This document shows, piece by piece, positions 34,564-43,370 of a DNA stretch of 64,000 nt. The translations under genes and the position numbers were made by a program. The stretch is from Cohnella cholangitidis (GTDB lineage Bacteria > Bacillota > Bacilli > Paenibacillales > Paenibacillaceae). Below the pieces are notes generated by a model that saw nothing but the letters and a program-made list of their open reading frames with translations, had not been told where the DNA came from and did no database searches. The DNA lies in the NCBI RefSeq assembly GCF_014107495.1, contig NZ_CP041969.1, positions 1,795,001-1,859,000 on the forward strand, in the 5' to 3' direction. Positions within the stretch are counted from its first letter, which is position 1, and each line of letters starts with the position of its first letter.

Positions 34564-36885
34564 ATGTCAACTTTCCTGTACAGGTTAGGCAAGTCAGCCT
34601 ATACCAAACCTTGGTATTTCATTATTAGCTGGATCGCGATCTTGGGCGTTGTGCTCGCCATACTAGGAGCGAACGGAATACATGTCAGTTCGGATATGAA
34701 AATCGAAGGAACGGAATCGCAAAAGGTGTTGGATCAGCTGACGGAAGAACTGCCGGAGGCTTCGGGCGGACAAGCCAGCATCCTGTTTAAGGCACCCAAG
34801 GGCGAACGCCTGGACACGCCGGAGCGATTAGACTCCATTAGCAAAGCCGTTAATGAGATATACAACCTTGATTATGTCATTAATGCTATAGAATTGGCCG
34901 CAAAAGCCGGAGCCTCGATGTCCGGCGGCGATCAAGGGAATGCAGCCGCGCAATCAAGCTCAAGCGAAGCGTCTCCATATGGTCCTCTGATCGTGAACGG
35001 TGTCCCTGTACCCGGCGTTATGCTTGCTTCCGATGGCAGCGTTGCCTTGTTCCAGTTCCAATTCACCGTTCAGCAAATGTCGCTGCCCGAATCGGTTCCC
35101 GATTCCGTAATCGATGCCGCAATGTCTGTCGAACAGACTGGTATTTCCGCGTTGCCTAGCGACTCGCTATCGAGCAAGCCTGCGATCGGCTCGACTGAAG
35201 CAATCGGTATCGTAGTTGCCGCCGTTGTACTGGTTATCACGCTAGGTTCCGTAGTCGCTGCAGGCTTGCCGCTGCTGACCGCATTATTGGGAGTCGGAAT
35301 CAGCGTAGGGGGAGCGTATGCTTTCTCTAAAATGTTCCATATGACCGATCTCACGCCCGTTCTGGCGCTTATGGTCGGGCTTGCCGTCGGGATCGATTAC
35401 TCGCTGTTCATCGTTAACCGTCAGCGCCGCATGATTCTCGATCAGCGACTGAGCGCTCGGGAAGCCGCAAGCAGAGCGGTCGGCACCGCCGGGAGCGCCG
35501 TATTTTTTGCCGGTTTGACCGTTATTATTGCATTATGCGGCATGCTTGTGATCGGAATAGGCTTCTTGTCCGCGATGGCGCTTGTTGCCGCATTGGCCGT
35601 CCTCGTCAATGTTCTCGTTGCCCTAACCTTGCTGCCTGCTTTGCTCGGTCTGGTAGGCGAACGCATCTGCTCGGCCAAAGCGCGCGCGAAGAGCAGCGCC
35701 CCAGCGAACAAAATGTCTCTAGGTCTCGCACACCGCTGGGCAACCGGAGTAGCGAAAAACCGCTGGTTTATTATTGTAGGAGTCATTGTCCTATTAGGCG
35801 CGGCAGCGCTTCCGGTCTCCAAAATGGAGATGGGTATCCCTTCCGGCGCTACGGCGAATCTGGACACGGCATCCAGACAGAGCTACGACGCGATTTCGGA
35901 CGGTTTCGGCGAAGGCTTCAATGGTCCGCTTCTCCTTGTCGCCGAGCCCAAAGGCGCTTCGGACACCATCACGCTAGAAACGCTGGGCGGGCTGGTTCAA
36001 GAGCTCCAGCAGCATGACAACGTTAAGCTCGTAACGCCGATGGGCGTAAACAAAACCGGAGATATGGCGATTATTAGCCTTATTCCGCAAACAGGACCTA
36101 CGGATGCGGAGACCAAAGATCTGGTACAAGAGCTTCGAGCTTCCGATTCGAGTATGGCACAGACGTATGATATGTCGATCGGCGTTACCGGATTTACCGC
36201 GATCAACATCGATATGTCTTCGAAGCTGGCCGAGGTGTTCCCGCTCTACGTCAGCATCATCGTCATCCTTTCGCTGATTATTCTGCTGCTCGTATTTCGC
36301 TCGATCATCGTGCCGGTCAAAGCAACGGTCGGTTTCCTTCTCAGCGTGCTTGCCACGTTCGGGATCACTACCGCCGTATTCCAATGGGGATGGCTTCATT
36401 CCCTCTTCGGCTTCGACACCGGCGGCCCGTTGCTCAGCTTTATGCCGATCATGGTTACCGGTATTCTGTACGGGTTAGCGATGGATTACCAAGTTTTCCT
36501 GGTCAGCTCCATGCGCGAATCGTACGTCCATGGACATCATGGAACGGAGAGCGTCGTTCACGGTTACAATCAGGCCAGCCGCGTTGTCGTAGCCGCAGCC
36601 GTCATTATGGTATCCGTATTCGCAGGCTTTATTTTCGCTCATGATATCATGATCAAACAGATCGGTTTTGCGCTGGCAATCGGTATCCTTATTGACGCCT
36701 TCATCGTCCGCATGGCACTCGTCCCGGCTGTCATGGCGATCTTCGGCGATAAGGCCTGGTGGCTGCCGAAATGGATGGATCGCATGCTTCCGAATCTCGA
36801 TGTCGAAGGCGATAAGCTGCTCGCCGAGCTGAAGCAGCAGGAAGACTCCGCCGACATTAAGGCTAACTATCGTAAGGCTTACTAA
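34564..36885 (+). CDS. MMPL-family RND transporter
   Basis: This 773-residue transporter has the MMPL layout: helix 1 (FIISWIAILGVVLAILG), an extracytoplasmic domain, five helices (37 kb-side half omitted), a second extracytoplasmic domain and six more helices. The two conserved MMPL signatures GLAVGIDYSLFIVNRQRR and YGLAMDYQVFLVSSMRE mark helices 4 and 10 and carry the proton-relay Asp residues. Such proteins export lipids, siderophores or drugs. ATG 34564 follows AAAGGAG. It is co-transcribed with the TetR gene and ends at a strong terminator. Substrate unknown. Confidence 0.88.
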   Translation: MSTFLYRLGKSAYTKPWYFIISWIAILGVVLAILGANGIHVSSDMKIEGTESQKVLDQLTEELPEASGGQASILFKAPKGERLDTPERLDSISKAVNEIYNLDYVINAIELAAKAGASMSGGDQGNAAAQSSSSEASPYGPLIVNGVPVPGVMLASDGSVALFQFQFTVQQMSLPESVPDSVIDAAMSVEQTGISALPSDSLSSKPAIGSTEAIGIVVAAVVLVITLGSVVAAGLPLLTALLGVGISVGGAYAFSKMFHMTDLTPVLALMVGLAVGIDYSLFIVNRQRRMILDQRLSAREAASRAVGTAGSAVFFAGLTVIIALCGMLVIGIGFLSAMALVAALAVLVNVLVALTLLPALLGLVGERICSAKARAKSSAPANKMSLGLAHRWATGVAKNRWFIIVGVIVLLGAAALPVSKMEMGIPSGATANLDTASRQSYDAISDGFGEGFNGPLLLVAEPKGASDTITLETLGGLVQELQQHDNVKLVTPMGVNKTGDMAIISLIPQTGPTDAETKDLVQELRASDSSMAQTYDMSIGVTGFTAINIDMSSKLAEVFPLYVSIIVILSLIILLLVFRSIIVPVKATVGFLLSVLATFGITTAVFQWGWLHSLFGFDTGGPLLSFMPIMVTGILYGLAMDYQVFLVSSMRESYVHGHHGTESVVHGYNQASRVVVAAAVIMVSVFAGFIFAHDIMIKQIGFALAIGILIDAFIVRMALVPAVMAIFGDKAWWLPKWMDRMLPNLDVEGDKLLAELKQQEDSADIKANYRKAY

Positions 36886-36911
36886 TTTGTAGCAGAACAG
36901 AGAAAATAGGA

Positions 36912-36953
36912 ACGCCGGAGAGCCTCCTGTCGGACAGGAATGTTCTCCGGCGT
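36912..36953 (+). terminator. Terminator after the TetR-MMPL operon
   Basis: ACGCCGGAGA (36912-36921) pairs with TCTCCGGCGT (36944-36953), with an inner CCTGT/ACAGG stem, followed by ATTTATT. Confidence 0.75.
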
Positions 36954-36965
36954 ATTTATTTCGAT

Positions 36966-37080
36966 TAACCGAGCTTTTCGATGACCGCTTGCGTTACCGC
37001 CAGAGTAGACTGAGGATTTTGTCCCGTAATCAGATTGCCGTCCACTTCGTAATGCGAAGACCAATTCGGAGCCGCCAGCC
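36966..37080 (-). pseudogene. C-terminal remnant of a DJ-1/PfpI-family gene
   Basis: A minus-strand frame ending at 36966 encodes APNWSSHYEVDGNLITGQNP and then QSTLAVTQAVIEKLG, the C-terminal strand and helix of DJ-1/PfpI (type 1 glutamine amidotransferase-like) proteins. The upstream part, with the nucleophile elbow, is absent. No start or ribosome site is present. Confidence 0.55.
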
Positions 37081-37221
37081 TAGCGCTAGAGAGCCACCGC
37101 ATAATTCGTTAGTTTGACTGGTTGCTATTCCGTTTAAAACGGCGAATAATCATACAAAGAGGAAAAGCAACTTACGGAAACCGTTGATATCCATCTAACA
37201 GCCGAAAAGGGACGGTAAAAC

Positions 37222-37314
37222 ATGAAGTTATCTGAAATGCAGCACGACGTAAAGATCTTCAGTGAAGAAAAAGGGTTTAGTAAGTCAAGCATAGAAGCGG
37301 TCCGAAATAAGTAA
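37222..37314 (+). pseudogene. Truncated N-terminus of a possible MazG-like protein
   Basis: A 30-codon frame starts MKLSEMQHDVKIFSEEKGF, resembling the first helix of MazG-like nucleotide pyrophosphohydrolases, with GGGACGG upstream. After about residue 20 it runs into the oppositely oriented kinase fragment and stops. The family call is weak because only one helix remains. Confidence 0.35.
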
Positions 37315-37804
37315 TGTCCGAATACTTTGCCATTACAGGCAGCTGATCCGGAGAAAACTTTCCGCGAATGCTGAAATTTTCAAACTTGTGAGAATCGGTT
37401 TCTGGGTAGTAATACATCAATAAGCCTATGTTGGGATTGGAAAAAGATATAACATTCAATTCCTCTTTAATTTCATTTAACAATTGAATTTGTTTAAATG
37501 GCTCTTGCGCATTATTCATCTCCTCAATTAGCTTATTGGTTCCAATCCCGAAGGCCAACTGCTGAGAAACATGGTTTACGTTATTTAATGTATTTTCTAA
37601 ATAGGACAAGTCCTGTTCCAGCTTGCTTTGCAAGGTATGTTCCACTTTATTGCTCAATATGGAATCAATAGTGTAAAAAGAAATAACGCCAAGAAAAACA
37701 AAAGGAATTAAACTGCTAAAGAGAAAAAGAAATATGATTCTATTCTTAAATGTCACTTGCCTCATGCTAGTGTAATGAATGTTCAAATCCCCCTCACCTC
37801 TCAA
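37277..37804 (-). pseudogene. Truncated YesM-type sensor kinase (N-terminus only)
   Basis: 175 residues: a transmembrane helix (IIFLFLFSSLIPFVFLGVIS), then the start of an extracellular sensor domain (SNKVEHTLQSKLEQDLSYLE, IGLLMYYYPETDSH). The HAMP, H-box and ATPase regions are missing, against about 580 residues in intact homologues such as the one at 17495. The frame ends abruptly near 37295 next to the MazG-like fragment, marking a deletion junction. The start and ribosome site are intact, so a short membrane peptide could still be made. Confidence 0.7.
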
Positions 37805-37897
37805 GCTGGCTATTTTAAATTGGCTACGATATGAAGATTATATCACGGGCGAATCCGTCGATAGGCTTTACGGGACGGTCGGTGACGAACAAAAATA

Positions 37898-37960
37898 CAC
37901 CCCCTAGAATTTCATCGGATTAACCCAAGGGGTTTTCCCAATGTTTATTCTAAGGGGGTG
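37898..37960. repeat. 63-bp imperfect inverted-repeat element
   Basis: ACACCCCCTAGAAT (ending 37910) is mirrored by ATTCTAAGGGGGTG (37947-37960) with one extra A, around an inner AACCC/GGGTT stem. It sits between two truncated genes. It may be a terminator hairpin or a small MITE-like remnant. Confidence 0.4.
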
Positions 37961-37968
37961 CGCTTCAA

Positions 37969-38277
37969 CTACGATCTACTGCTTTTTCGGCTAAGCCGAT
38001 TGGAAATTTGGACGGATGCCATTTTTATCCCGTACATCGTTTCGATTTGGCCGATATGAAGCCGCAGACGATAAGTCGCCATCCCCAGCGTCTTCATCCG
38101 GCTCGACCACGTACCCGGCACAGGGATCGTCGTCACGGGCGGCGCAGAAGCAAGAAAGTCTTCATGCGCGAGTAGCCGATTCGGATAAAACTCCCATTCC
38201 CCGTTCAAAGGAACGACGCCGTCTTCCGAGAACGACCAGGCAGTCAACGCTGATAAGCACGTGCAGGATAACCTCAT
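37969..38277 (-). pseudogene. Remnant of a 7TMR-DISM-type sensor protein
   Basis: The 102-codon frame encodes LNGEWEFYPNRLLAHEDF, then IPVPGTWSS and ATYRLRLHIG, which is the N-terminal extracellular 7TMR-DISMED2 sensor motif. The seven-helix region and the signalling domain are absent, and the C-terminal residues are unrelated, so only a fragment remains. Its upstream end abuts the stop of the YVTN/SLH gene at 38289. Confidence 0.6.
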
Positions 38278-38288
38278 GTTAGCGAATA

Positions 38289-41200
38289 TCAGATTAGATC
38301 GGAGAGCTGAAGCAGGCGTTGCACAATGGTTGCAGCCTCGGCTCTCGTCACGAAATCCTGTGGCGCAAGCTTTGCGCCGCTTTTCCCCTTTACGACACCT
38401 GCCTGGATACTATCCGCAATACCATCCAGCGCCCAGCGTGAGGCAGAAGCCGTATCCGTAAACGGAAGATGAAGTGCTTCATCTGCCGCATGACCGGGCA
38501 GCCTGGCTTTAAGTCCGGTGAATGTCATGGCTCTGGATAACATGACCATCGCTTGCTCTCGAGTAATCGTATCCTTCGGATGAAACGTCCCGTCTCCAAA
38601 GCCGGTAAGCAAGCGATAGGTATACGCTGTATGCACGACATTGTTGAACCAAGCCGCCCGGGGAATATCCGAGAATGGAGCAGCCTCATTTTCCAAAGGC
38701 AGTCCTAATCCACGAACGAGGATGGCGGCAAACTCCGCTCGGGTAACTTCCCGATCCGGCTCATACAAGTTGCCTGTGCCTTCAACGATCATCCGCTTAC
38801 CCATGTCACGGATGGCTTGTCCGGCCCAATGATTCGACACATCACTGAATTCCACATTAGGACGAGATACAAGGGCGAACGCGCCGTTGGTCAGACTGCT
38901 GATTTTCGCATAATGCCGGTTCTCAATCTTAATGACTTGAGTCGGTACACTACGGAAAACACCATCCGGTTCAACGACAACGGCTGCTGTCACCGAATCC
39001 GGGTTCACGTTGTCCGGAATCGCAATCCAATGTTCCAGGAAAGTGTTGAACTTCGAAACTTCGACTGTTGTCTCACCGTATATCGCCTGGATGTTAAATT
39101 CAATCGGCGGCACTAGGAGGGTGAACATGCCTTTGGATACGGCATCATTGATCGAATTAGCCGTGTTCTGTGCTCCCCGTGCGTTAATCTCTAATTTTAG
39201 TTTGATGTCCTGCAGGGCAACCGAATCGCCAAACCGGCTGGCTAAAGCTTCAAGGTTGAGTTGCCGCACTGGCAGCACATACTTGGCTTTGTCGGTTTTG
39301 AGAGTAATGACAGCTTGCTTTGTTGCCATGCTTTTGACCAATTGGAAGTCCATCTCGGCCACAACCCTATCAAAGCTTGAGTTCGCCCGATAGGTAATGA
39401 TCGCGCCTTGTTCTTCCGCTGCAAGTCGATTCTCAAGCTTGGTCCGATCGACAACGATCGTCAGCATCTTGTTGCCGTGATCCACTGTAGTTTTCGCTCC
39501 CGCTTCAACCACTTGATGGTTAAGAAGGACATCCGCGAGGTGAACCGCACTCTCTTCGTTATCGGTGTTGTTGCCGTTACTGTTGCTGCTGCTATTGTTG
39601 TTGCCGCCGGGCGGGGAACTTGGGATGACTGCATTGGATGCAGCAGAAGCCATGCTTTTTCCGACATCATTAATCGCTTTAACTGTAAAGGTATAACTTA
39701 TGCCGGGAGTCAGGCCGGTTACCGTGATCGGGCTTGAGGCTCCGCTTCGCACAATTCCTCCCGATGAAGCAGCCACTTCATAGCTGGTGATGGCATAACC
39801 GCCGTCATTGGCCGGTGGAATAAAGGAAACGGTTGCCCGTTCTTCCCCAGCAACGGCTATTACATTTATAGGCGCGTCAGGAAAAGTACCTGGTGTCGCG
39901 ACGGCTTCATTCGACGCCGCACTCAAGCCTTCTGTATTGCCCGCTTTTACGATAAAGTAATAGGTCGTGCCGTTCGTCAGCCCGGCCATGTTGTATTTCG
40001 CGTCCGTAACCGTAACAGCAGCCGGTTCGGTAAACAGACCTTGAACAGTCGATACGTACACATTGTAATAGGTTGCACCCGTCACTGAAGCCCAGTTTAA
40101 GTTGACCTGACGGTCTGCTCTATCCGCTGTCAATTGTTGCGCGCTTGCAGGAGCGATTTTCACGGTCACTACGTAATTATGCGTGGAGCCATCCGCTGCG
40201 GTCACCGTGTATGTAACCGGGTTGGTGAAGTTCTGCGCCACGCCACTATCCGGCGAGATGCTCGCGCCTGTATGCGCAATCGTCGGCGTCAGTGATGTGA
40301 CGTCCGTGCCATAGGGTACTTTGACGGAGACCGTATGGTCCGCTTCGTTCACCGTACCATTAGCAGACAGACTAGCAAAGCTGAACGCCGTGATCGCTTT
40401 CGCCGCCGACGGCGTAGAATCCATTACGGTTACCGGCAGCGACAGCGTCGTTCCCGAGCCGAACGTGAACGTCAGGTTCATGGTACCGATGGGCTGAGCG
40501 GCAAGAAAATCCTTCTTAATGGTGACCGTATTGCCCGTTACCGAATAATCCGTGCCGCGCACAAGCGGCGTTGCACCGCTGGCAATGCTCGCGACCGGGT
40601 AGCCGTGTAGGGTTAACGTTGTCGTTATATCTGCATGCGCCGCCGCTCCGGCGTATTTGTCGAAGCTCGCCGCGGCAGGATTGATCGTGTTCTCCGGAAG
40701 CATGTTGAACGCATAGGCGCTTGCGATTCCGGCCGACACGCCATCCCCTTGTGCTTCGAGAGCCAACGCATAGAGCACATGCCGACCGTAGGTGGCCGAG
40801 GACACCGTCGCCGCCCAATCCTCGCCGAACGCATCCGCCCGCTTCCATTCTCCGCGCGTATCATCAAGCTGGTAATACAAACCTAGCACCTTCGTGGGAT
40901 TCGGGTGATAAGCATTCGTAATCCGGAAGGTAAACGCGTCGTTTACTCCGCTTGCGACATGGCCCGGCAAAGGTAAAATTTCAACCTGCAATGGATTCGA
41001 CGTACGACCGGCGCCATCTATGACGCTCACGGATTCGCTATATTGATTGGTAACATAGATACGGTTCGTCGCCGTATTCACTGCAATATCTCCAGGCACA
41101 ATCCCCACAGCTATCGTCTCCGTCGTATTGCTGTTGCCGTCAATGACGGTAACGTTGTCGCTGAAAGCATTGAAGACATAGATTTTATTCGTGGCCGGAT

Positions 41201-43100
41201 TGATCGAAACTCTCCGAGGACCGTTTCCTGCCGCCACAGTTATTGTCGAATTGTCTGCCCCGTCTATGACGGTCACCGTATCGCTAATTTCCGCCGAGAC
41301 ATAGATTTTGTTGGTCTTGGCGTTCACTGCAAGATAACCGGGAAAGATTCCCGTCGCGACCGATTCTGTCGTATGGTCTTCTCCGTCAATAACGGTCACC
41401 GTGTCGCTGTATTGATTCGCGACATAGATTTTGTTCGTAACGGAATTGACCGCAATTGCGTGAGGGTCAGCGCCCACCGATATCGTCTCTGTCGTGTTGT
41501 CCGCACCATCGATGATGGTAACATCGTTGCTGACGAGATTAGTGACATAAATTTCGTTCTTGATCGGATTTACCGCTATCGCAAAGGGCCTAGTTCCCGT
41601 TGCGATCGTCTCCACCTCGTTAGTCGAGCCATCTATGACGCTCACCGAATGGCTGATTTGATTCGCGACATAAATTTTATTCGTGATCGGATTCACCGCA
41701 ATGGCAGACGGAGCATTGCCCACGTCTACGATCTCCGTCGAAAGGTCCACACCGTCTATAACGGTAACCGTATTATCTTGATAATTGGCGACATAAATTT
41801 TGTTCGTTACTTCATTTACCGCAAGATTATAAGAGCTGCCTGCGGCCACCGTCTCGATCGTATTGTCCGCGCCGTTGATGACAGTAACCGTACTGCTGAA
41901 GAAATTGGTGATGTAGATTTTGTTCGTCACCGCATTCACAGCGATCGCGTATGGATTGTTTCCCGCCGATATCGTCTCCGTCTGATTAACCGCGCCGTCT
42001 ATGACGGTCACCGTGTTGCTCAGTTGATTCGCGACGTAGACTTGGTTCGTCACCGGATTCACCGCGATCCCGTATGGGCCGTCTCCAGCTGCAATCGTCT
42101 GCGGCGTGTTGCTTGCGCCGTCTATGACGGTAATATCATCTCCGAGAAAATTAGCGACGTATATTTTATTCGTTACGGAATTTACCGTGAGGAATCGGGG
42201 GCCGTTTCCTGCCGCTACTATCTCCGTCGAGTTGTCGGCGCCGTTAATAACGGTCACCGAATCGTCGCCTTGGTTCGCCACATAGATTTTATTCGTTACC
42301 GGGTTCGCCGCGATGTGGGTAGGCGAGACTCCCACTGTCACTCTTTCAGTCGAGTTGTCGGCGCCGTCTATGACGGTCACCGAACCGCCGCCTTGATTCG
42401 CGACGTAAATTTTATTCGTGATCGGATTTACTGCGACCGCACTGGGCAAGCTTTCCACCGTTACCGTATTCGTCGAGTTGTCCGCACCGTCTATGACGGT
42501 GACGTTATGGCTCGCTTTATTCACGACATAGATTTTATTCGTCAATGCATTGACGGAGATTCGATTGGGCTCGTCCCCCGCTCCAACCGTCTCTATCGTA
42601 TGGCTCGCGCCATCTATGACGGTGACATCGTCACCGGCGATATTGGCGACATAGATTTTGTTGGTCACCGCATTCACCGCGATATCAACCGGGCCATCTC
42701 CTACATCGATCATTTCCGTCGCATGGCTGGCACCGTCAATAATGCTCACTTTGTCGTCATCCCGATGCGTGACATAGATTTTGTTCGTCACCGGATTCAC
42801 CGCGATCGCGGTTGGATGGTTCCATGCGGCAACGATCGTCTTTTCATTCGTGGCACCGTCAATCACGGTGATTGAATTGTCTTGTTCATTCGCGATATAG
42901 ATATGATTCGTTACCGGATTCACTGCAGTGCTGTAGGGACCATTTCCTGTTGTCACTTCGGCCAATTTCGTATCTGCCGATGCCGGTTTCGGCGCTAACG
43001 ACCATGACCCGCTCAGCATCGCCAGAACAATCATCATTCGTAGCAGCATGGGGGATTTAATCCTCATAATCCTTATACTTAACGGATGGTTCCTTTGCAT
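38289..43100 (-). CDS. Giant YVTN beta-propeller SLH surface protein
   Basis: 1603 residues with ATG 43100 and AAAGGAG upstream. A signal peptide (to about residue 42) is followed by sixteen 41-residue YVTN propeller repeats (NPVTNKIYVANQ...VTVIDGADN, residues 49-703), an Ig/X2-like domain (about 800-890), a cadherin-like DUF5018-type segment (ITAFSFASLSANG), two FN3 domains, an Asn/Ser linker, the roughly 250-residue pre-SLH module shared with two other proteins here, and three SLH domains (FSDVSNHWAGQAIRDMG onward). It would be an exported cell-wall-bound protein for binding or adhesion; no enzyme motif is visible. Divergent kinase and SARP-type regulator genes and the 11-bp repeats upstream suggest dedicated control. 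Confidence 0.88.
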   Translation of the reverse strand: MQRNHPLSIRIMRIKSPMLLRMMIVLAMLSGSWSLAPKPASADTKLAEVTTGNGPYSTAVNPVTNHIYIANEQDNSITVIDGATNEKTIVAAWNHPTAIAVNPVTNKIYVTHRDDDKVSIIDGASHATEMIDVGDGPVDIAVNAVTNKIYVANIAGDDVTVIDGASHTIETVGAGDEPNRISVNALTNKIYVVNKASHNVTVIDGADNSTNTVTVESLPSAVAVNPITNKIYVANQGGGSVTVIDGADNSTERVTVGVSPTHIAANPVTNKIYVANQGDDSVTVINGADNSTEIVAAGNGPRFLTVNSVTNKIYVANFLGDDITVIDGASNTPQTIAAGDGPYGIAVNPVTNQVYVANQLSNTVTVIDGAVNQTETISAGNNPYAIAVNAVTNKIYITNFFSSTVTVINGADNTIETVAAGSSYNLAVNEVTNKIYVANYQDNTVTVIDGVDLSTEIVDVGNAPSAIAVNPITNKIYVANQISHSVSVIDGSTNEVETIATGTRPFAIAVNPIKNEIYVTNLVSNDVTIIDGADNTTETISVGADPHAIAVNSVTNKIYVANQYSDTVTVIDGEDHTTESVATGIFPGYLAVNAKTNKIYVSAEISDTVTVIDGADNSTITVAAGNGPRRVSINPATNKIYVFNAFSDNVTVIDGNSNTTETIAVGIVPGDIAVNTATNRIYVTNQYSESVSVIDGAGRTSNPLQVEILPLPGHVASGVNDAFTFRITNAYHPNPTKVLGLYYQLDDTRGEWKRADAFGEDWAATVSSATYGRHVLYALALEAQGDGVSAGIASAYAFNMLPENTINPAAASFDKYAGAAAHADITTTLTLHGYPVASIASGATPLVRGTDYSVTGNTVTIKKDFLAAQPIGTMNLTFTFGSGTTLSLPVTVMDSTPSAAKAITAFSFASLSANGTVNEADHTVSVKVPYGTDVTSLTPTIAHTGASISPDSGVAQNFTNPVTYTVTAADGSTHNYVVTVKIAPASAQQLTADRADRQVNLNWASVTGATYYNVYVSTVQGLFTEPAAVTVTDAKYNMAGLTNGTTYYFIVKAGNTEGLSAASNEAVATPGTFPDAPINVIAVAGEERATVSFIPPANDGGYAITSYEVAASSGGIVRSGASSPITVTGLTPGISYTFTVKAINDVGKSMASAASNAVIPSSPPGGNNNSSSNSNGNNTDNEESAVHLADVLLNHQVVEAGAKTTVDHGNKMLTIVVDRTKLENRLAAEEQGAIITYRANSSFDRVVAEMDFQLVKSMATKQAVITLKTDKAKYVLPVRQLNLEALASRFGDSVALQDIKLKLEINARGAQNTANSINDAVSKGMFTLLVPPIEFNIQAIYGETTVEVSKFNTFLEHWIAIPDNVNPDSVTAAVVVEPDGVFRSVPTQVIKIENRHYAKISSLTNGAFALVSRPNVEFSDVSNHWAGQAIRDMGKRMIVEGTGNLYEPDREVTRAEFAAILVRGLGLPLENEAAPFSDIPRAAWFNNVVHTAYTYRLLTGFGDGTFHPKDTITREQAMVMLSRAMTFTGLKARLPGHAADEALHLPFTDTASASRWALDGIADSIQAGVVKGKSGAKLAPQDFVTRAEAATIVQRLLQLSDLI
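40992..42956 (-). repeat. Sixteen 123-bp tandem repeats encoding the YVTN propeller
   Basis: The coding sequence repeats every 41 codons, with VNPVTNKIYVAN and VTVIDGA as the constant parts; one unit (the tenth) has 40 codons. DNA copies are diverged, so the array is old but could still recombine. Sixteen units fit two propellers better than one. Confidence 0.85.
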
Positions 43101-43186
43101 ATCATGTTCTCTCCTTTGTTCGCCTTCCTTTAATAACCGAAGGAATAATTCGCCAGTCTTTTGACAAAAACCAGCATATCAAACGG

Positions 43187-43230
43187 CTATGAAAGAACTA
43201 TAAAAGAACTATAAAAGAACTATGAAAGAA
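43187..43230 (-). promoter_or_regulatory. Four perfect 11-bp tandem repeats with -10 at 8-bp distance (SARP-type box)
   Basis: CTATGAAAGAA, CTATAAAAGAA, CTATAAAAGAA, CTATGAAAGAA follow each other without gaps (43187, 43198, 43209, 43220). Reading towards the YVTN gene, 8 nt separate the last repeat from TATGCT (43178-43173), a plausible -10. SARP regulators of actinomycetes bind 11-bp-spaced direct repeats 8 bp upstream of the -10, and the adjacent operon encodes a receiver-SARP protein. The 270-bp divergent spacer holds no other clear feature. Confidence 0.65.
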
Positions 43231-43370
43231 TCGCACAAGTGAAAGATCTTTACATATAGTATGATCGATAGTAAATGGGAGATTGCTAAATGAAAAATGG
43301 CGATGGCTGGCTGTCATGAGTTACATATAGGAAATCCTGATGTTTTCTACCTTAAGGAGAATTTGCAGCT

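Noticed and set aside
41043..42875. 610-codon plus-strand open frame opposite the YVTN repeats
   Set aside because: It arises because the 123-bp repeats keep the antisense frame open; its periodic Arg/Asp-rich sequence has no family resemblance, and the minus-strand frame has clear YVTN and SLH domains.
40992..42956. CRISPR-like periodic array
   Set aside because: The 123-bp periodicity is in frame with coding repeats, and there are no conserved short repeats with unique spacers.
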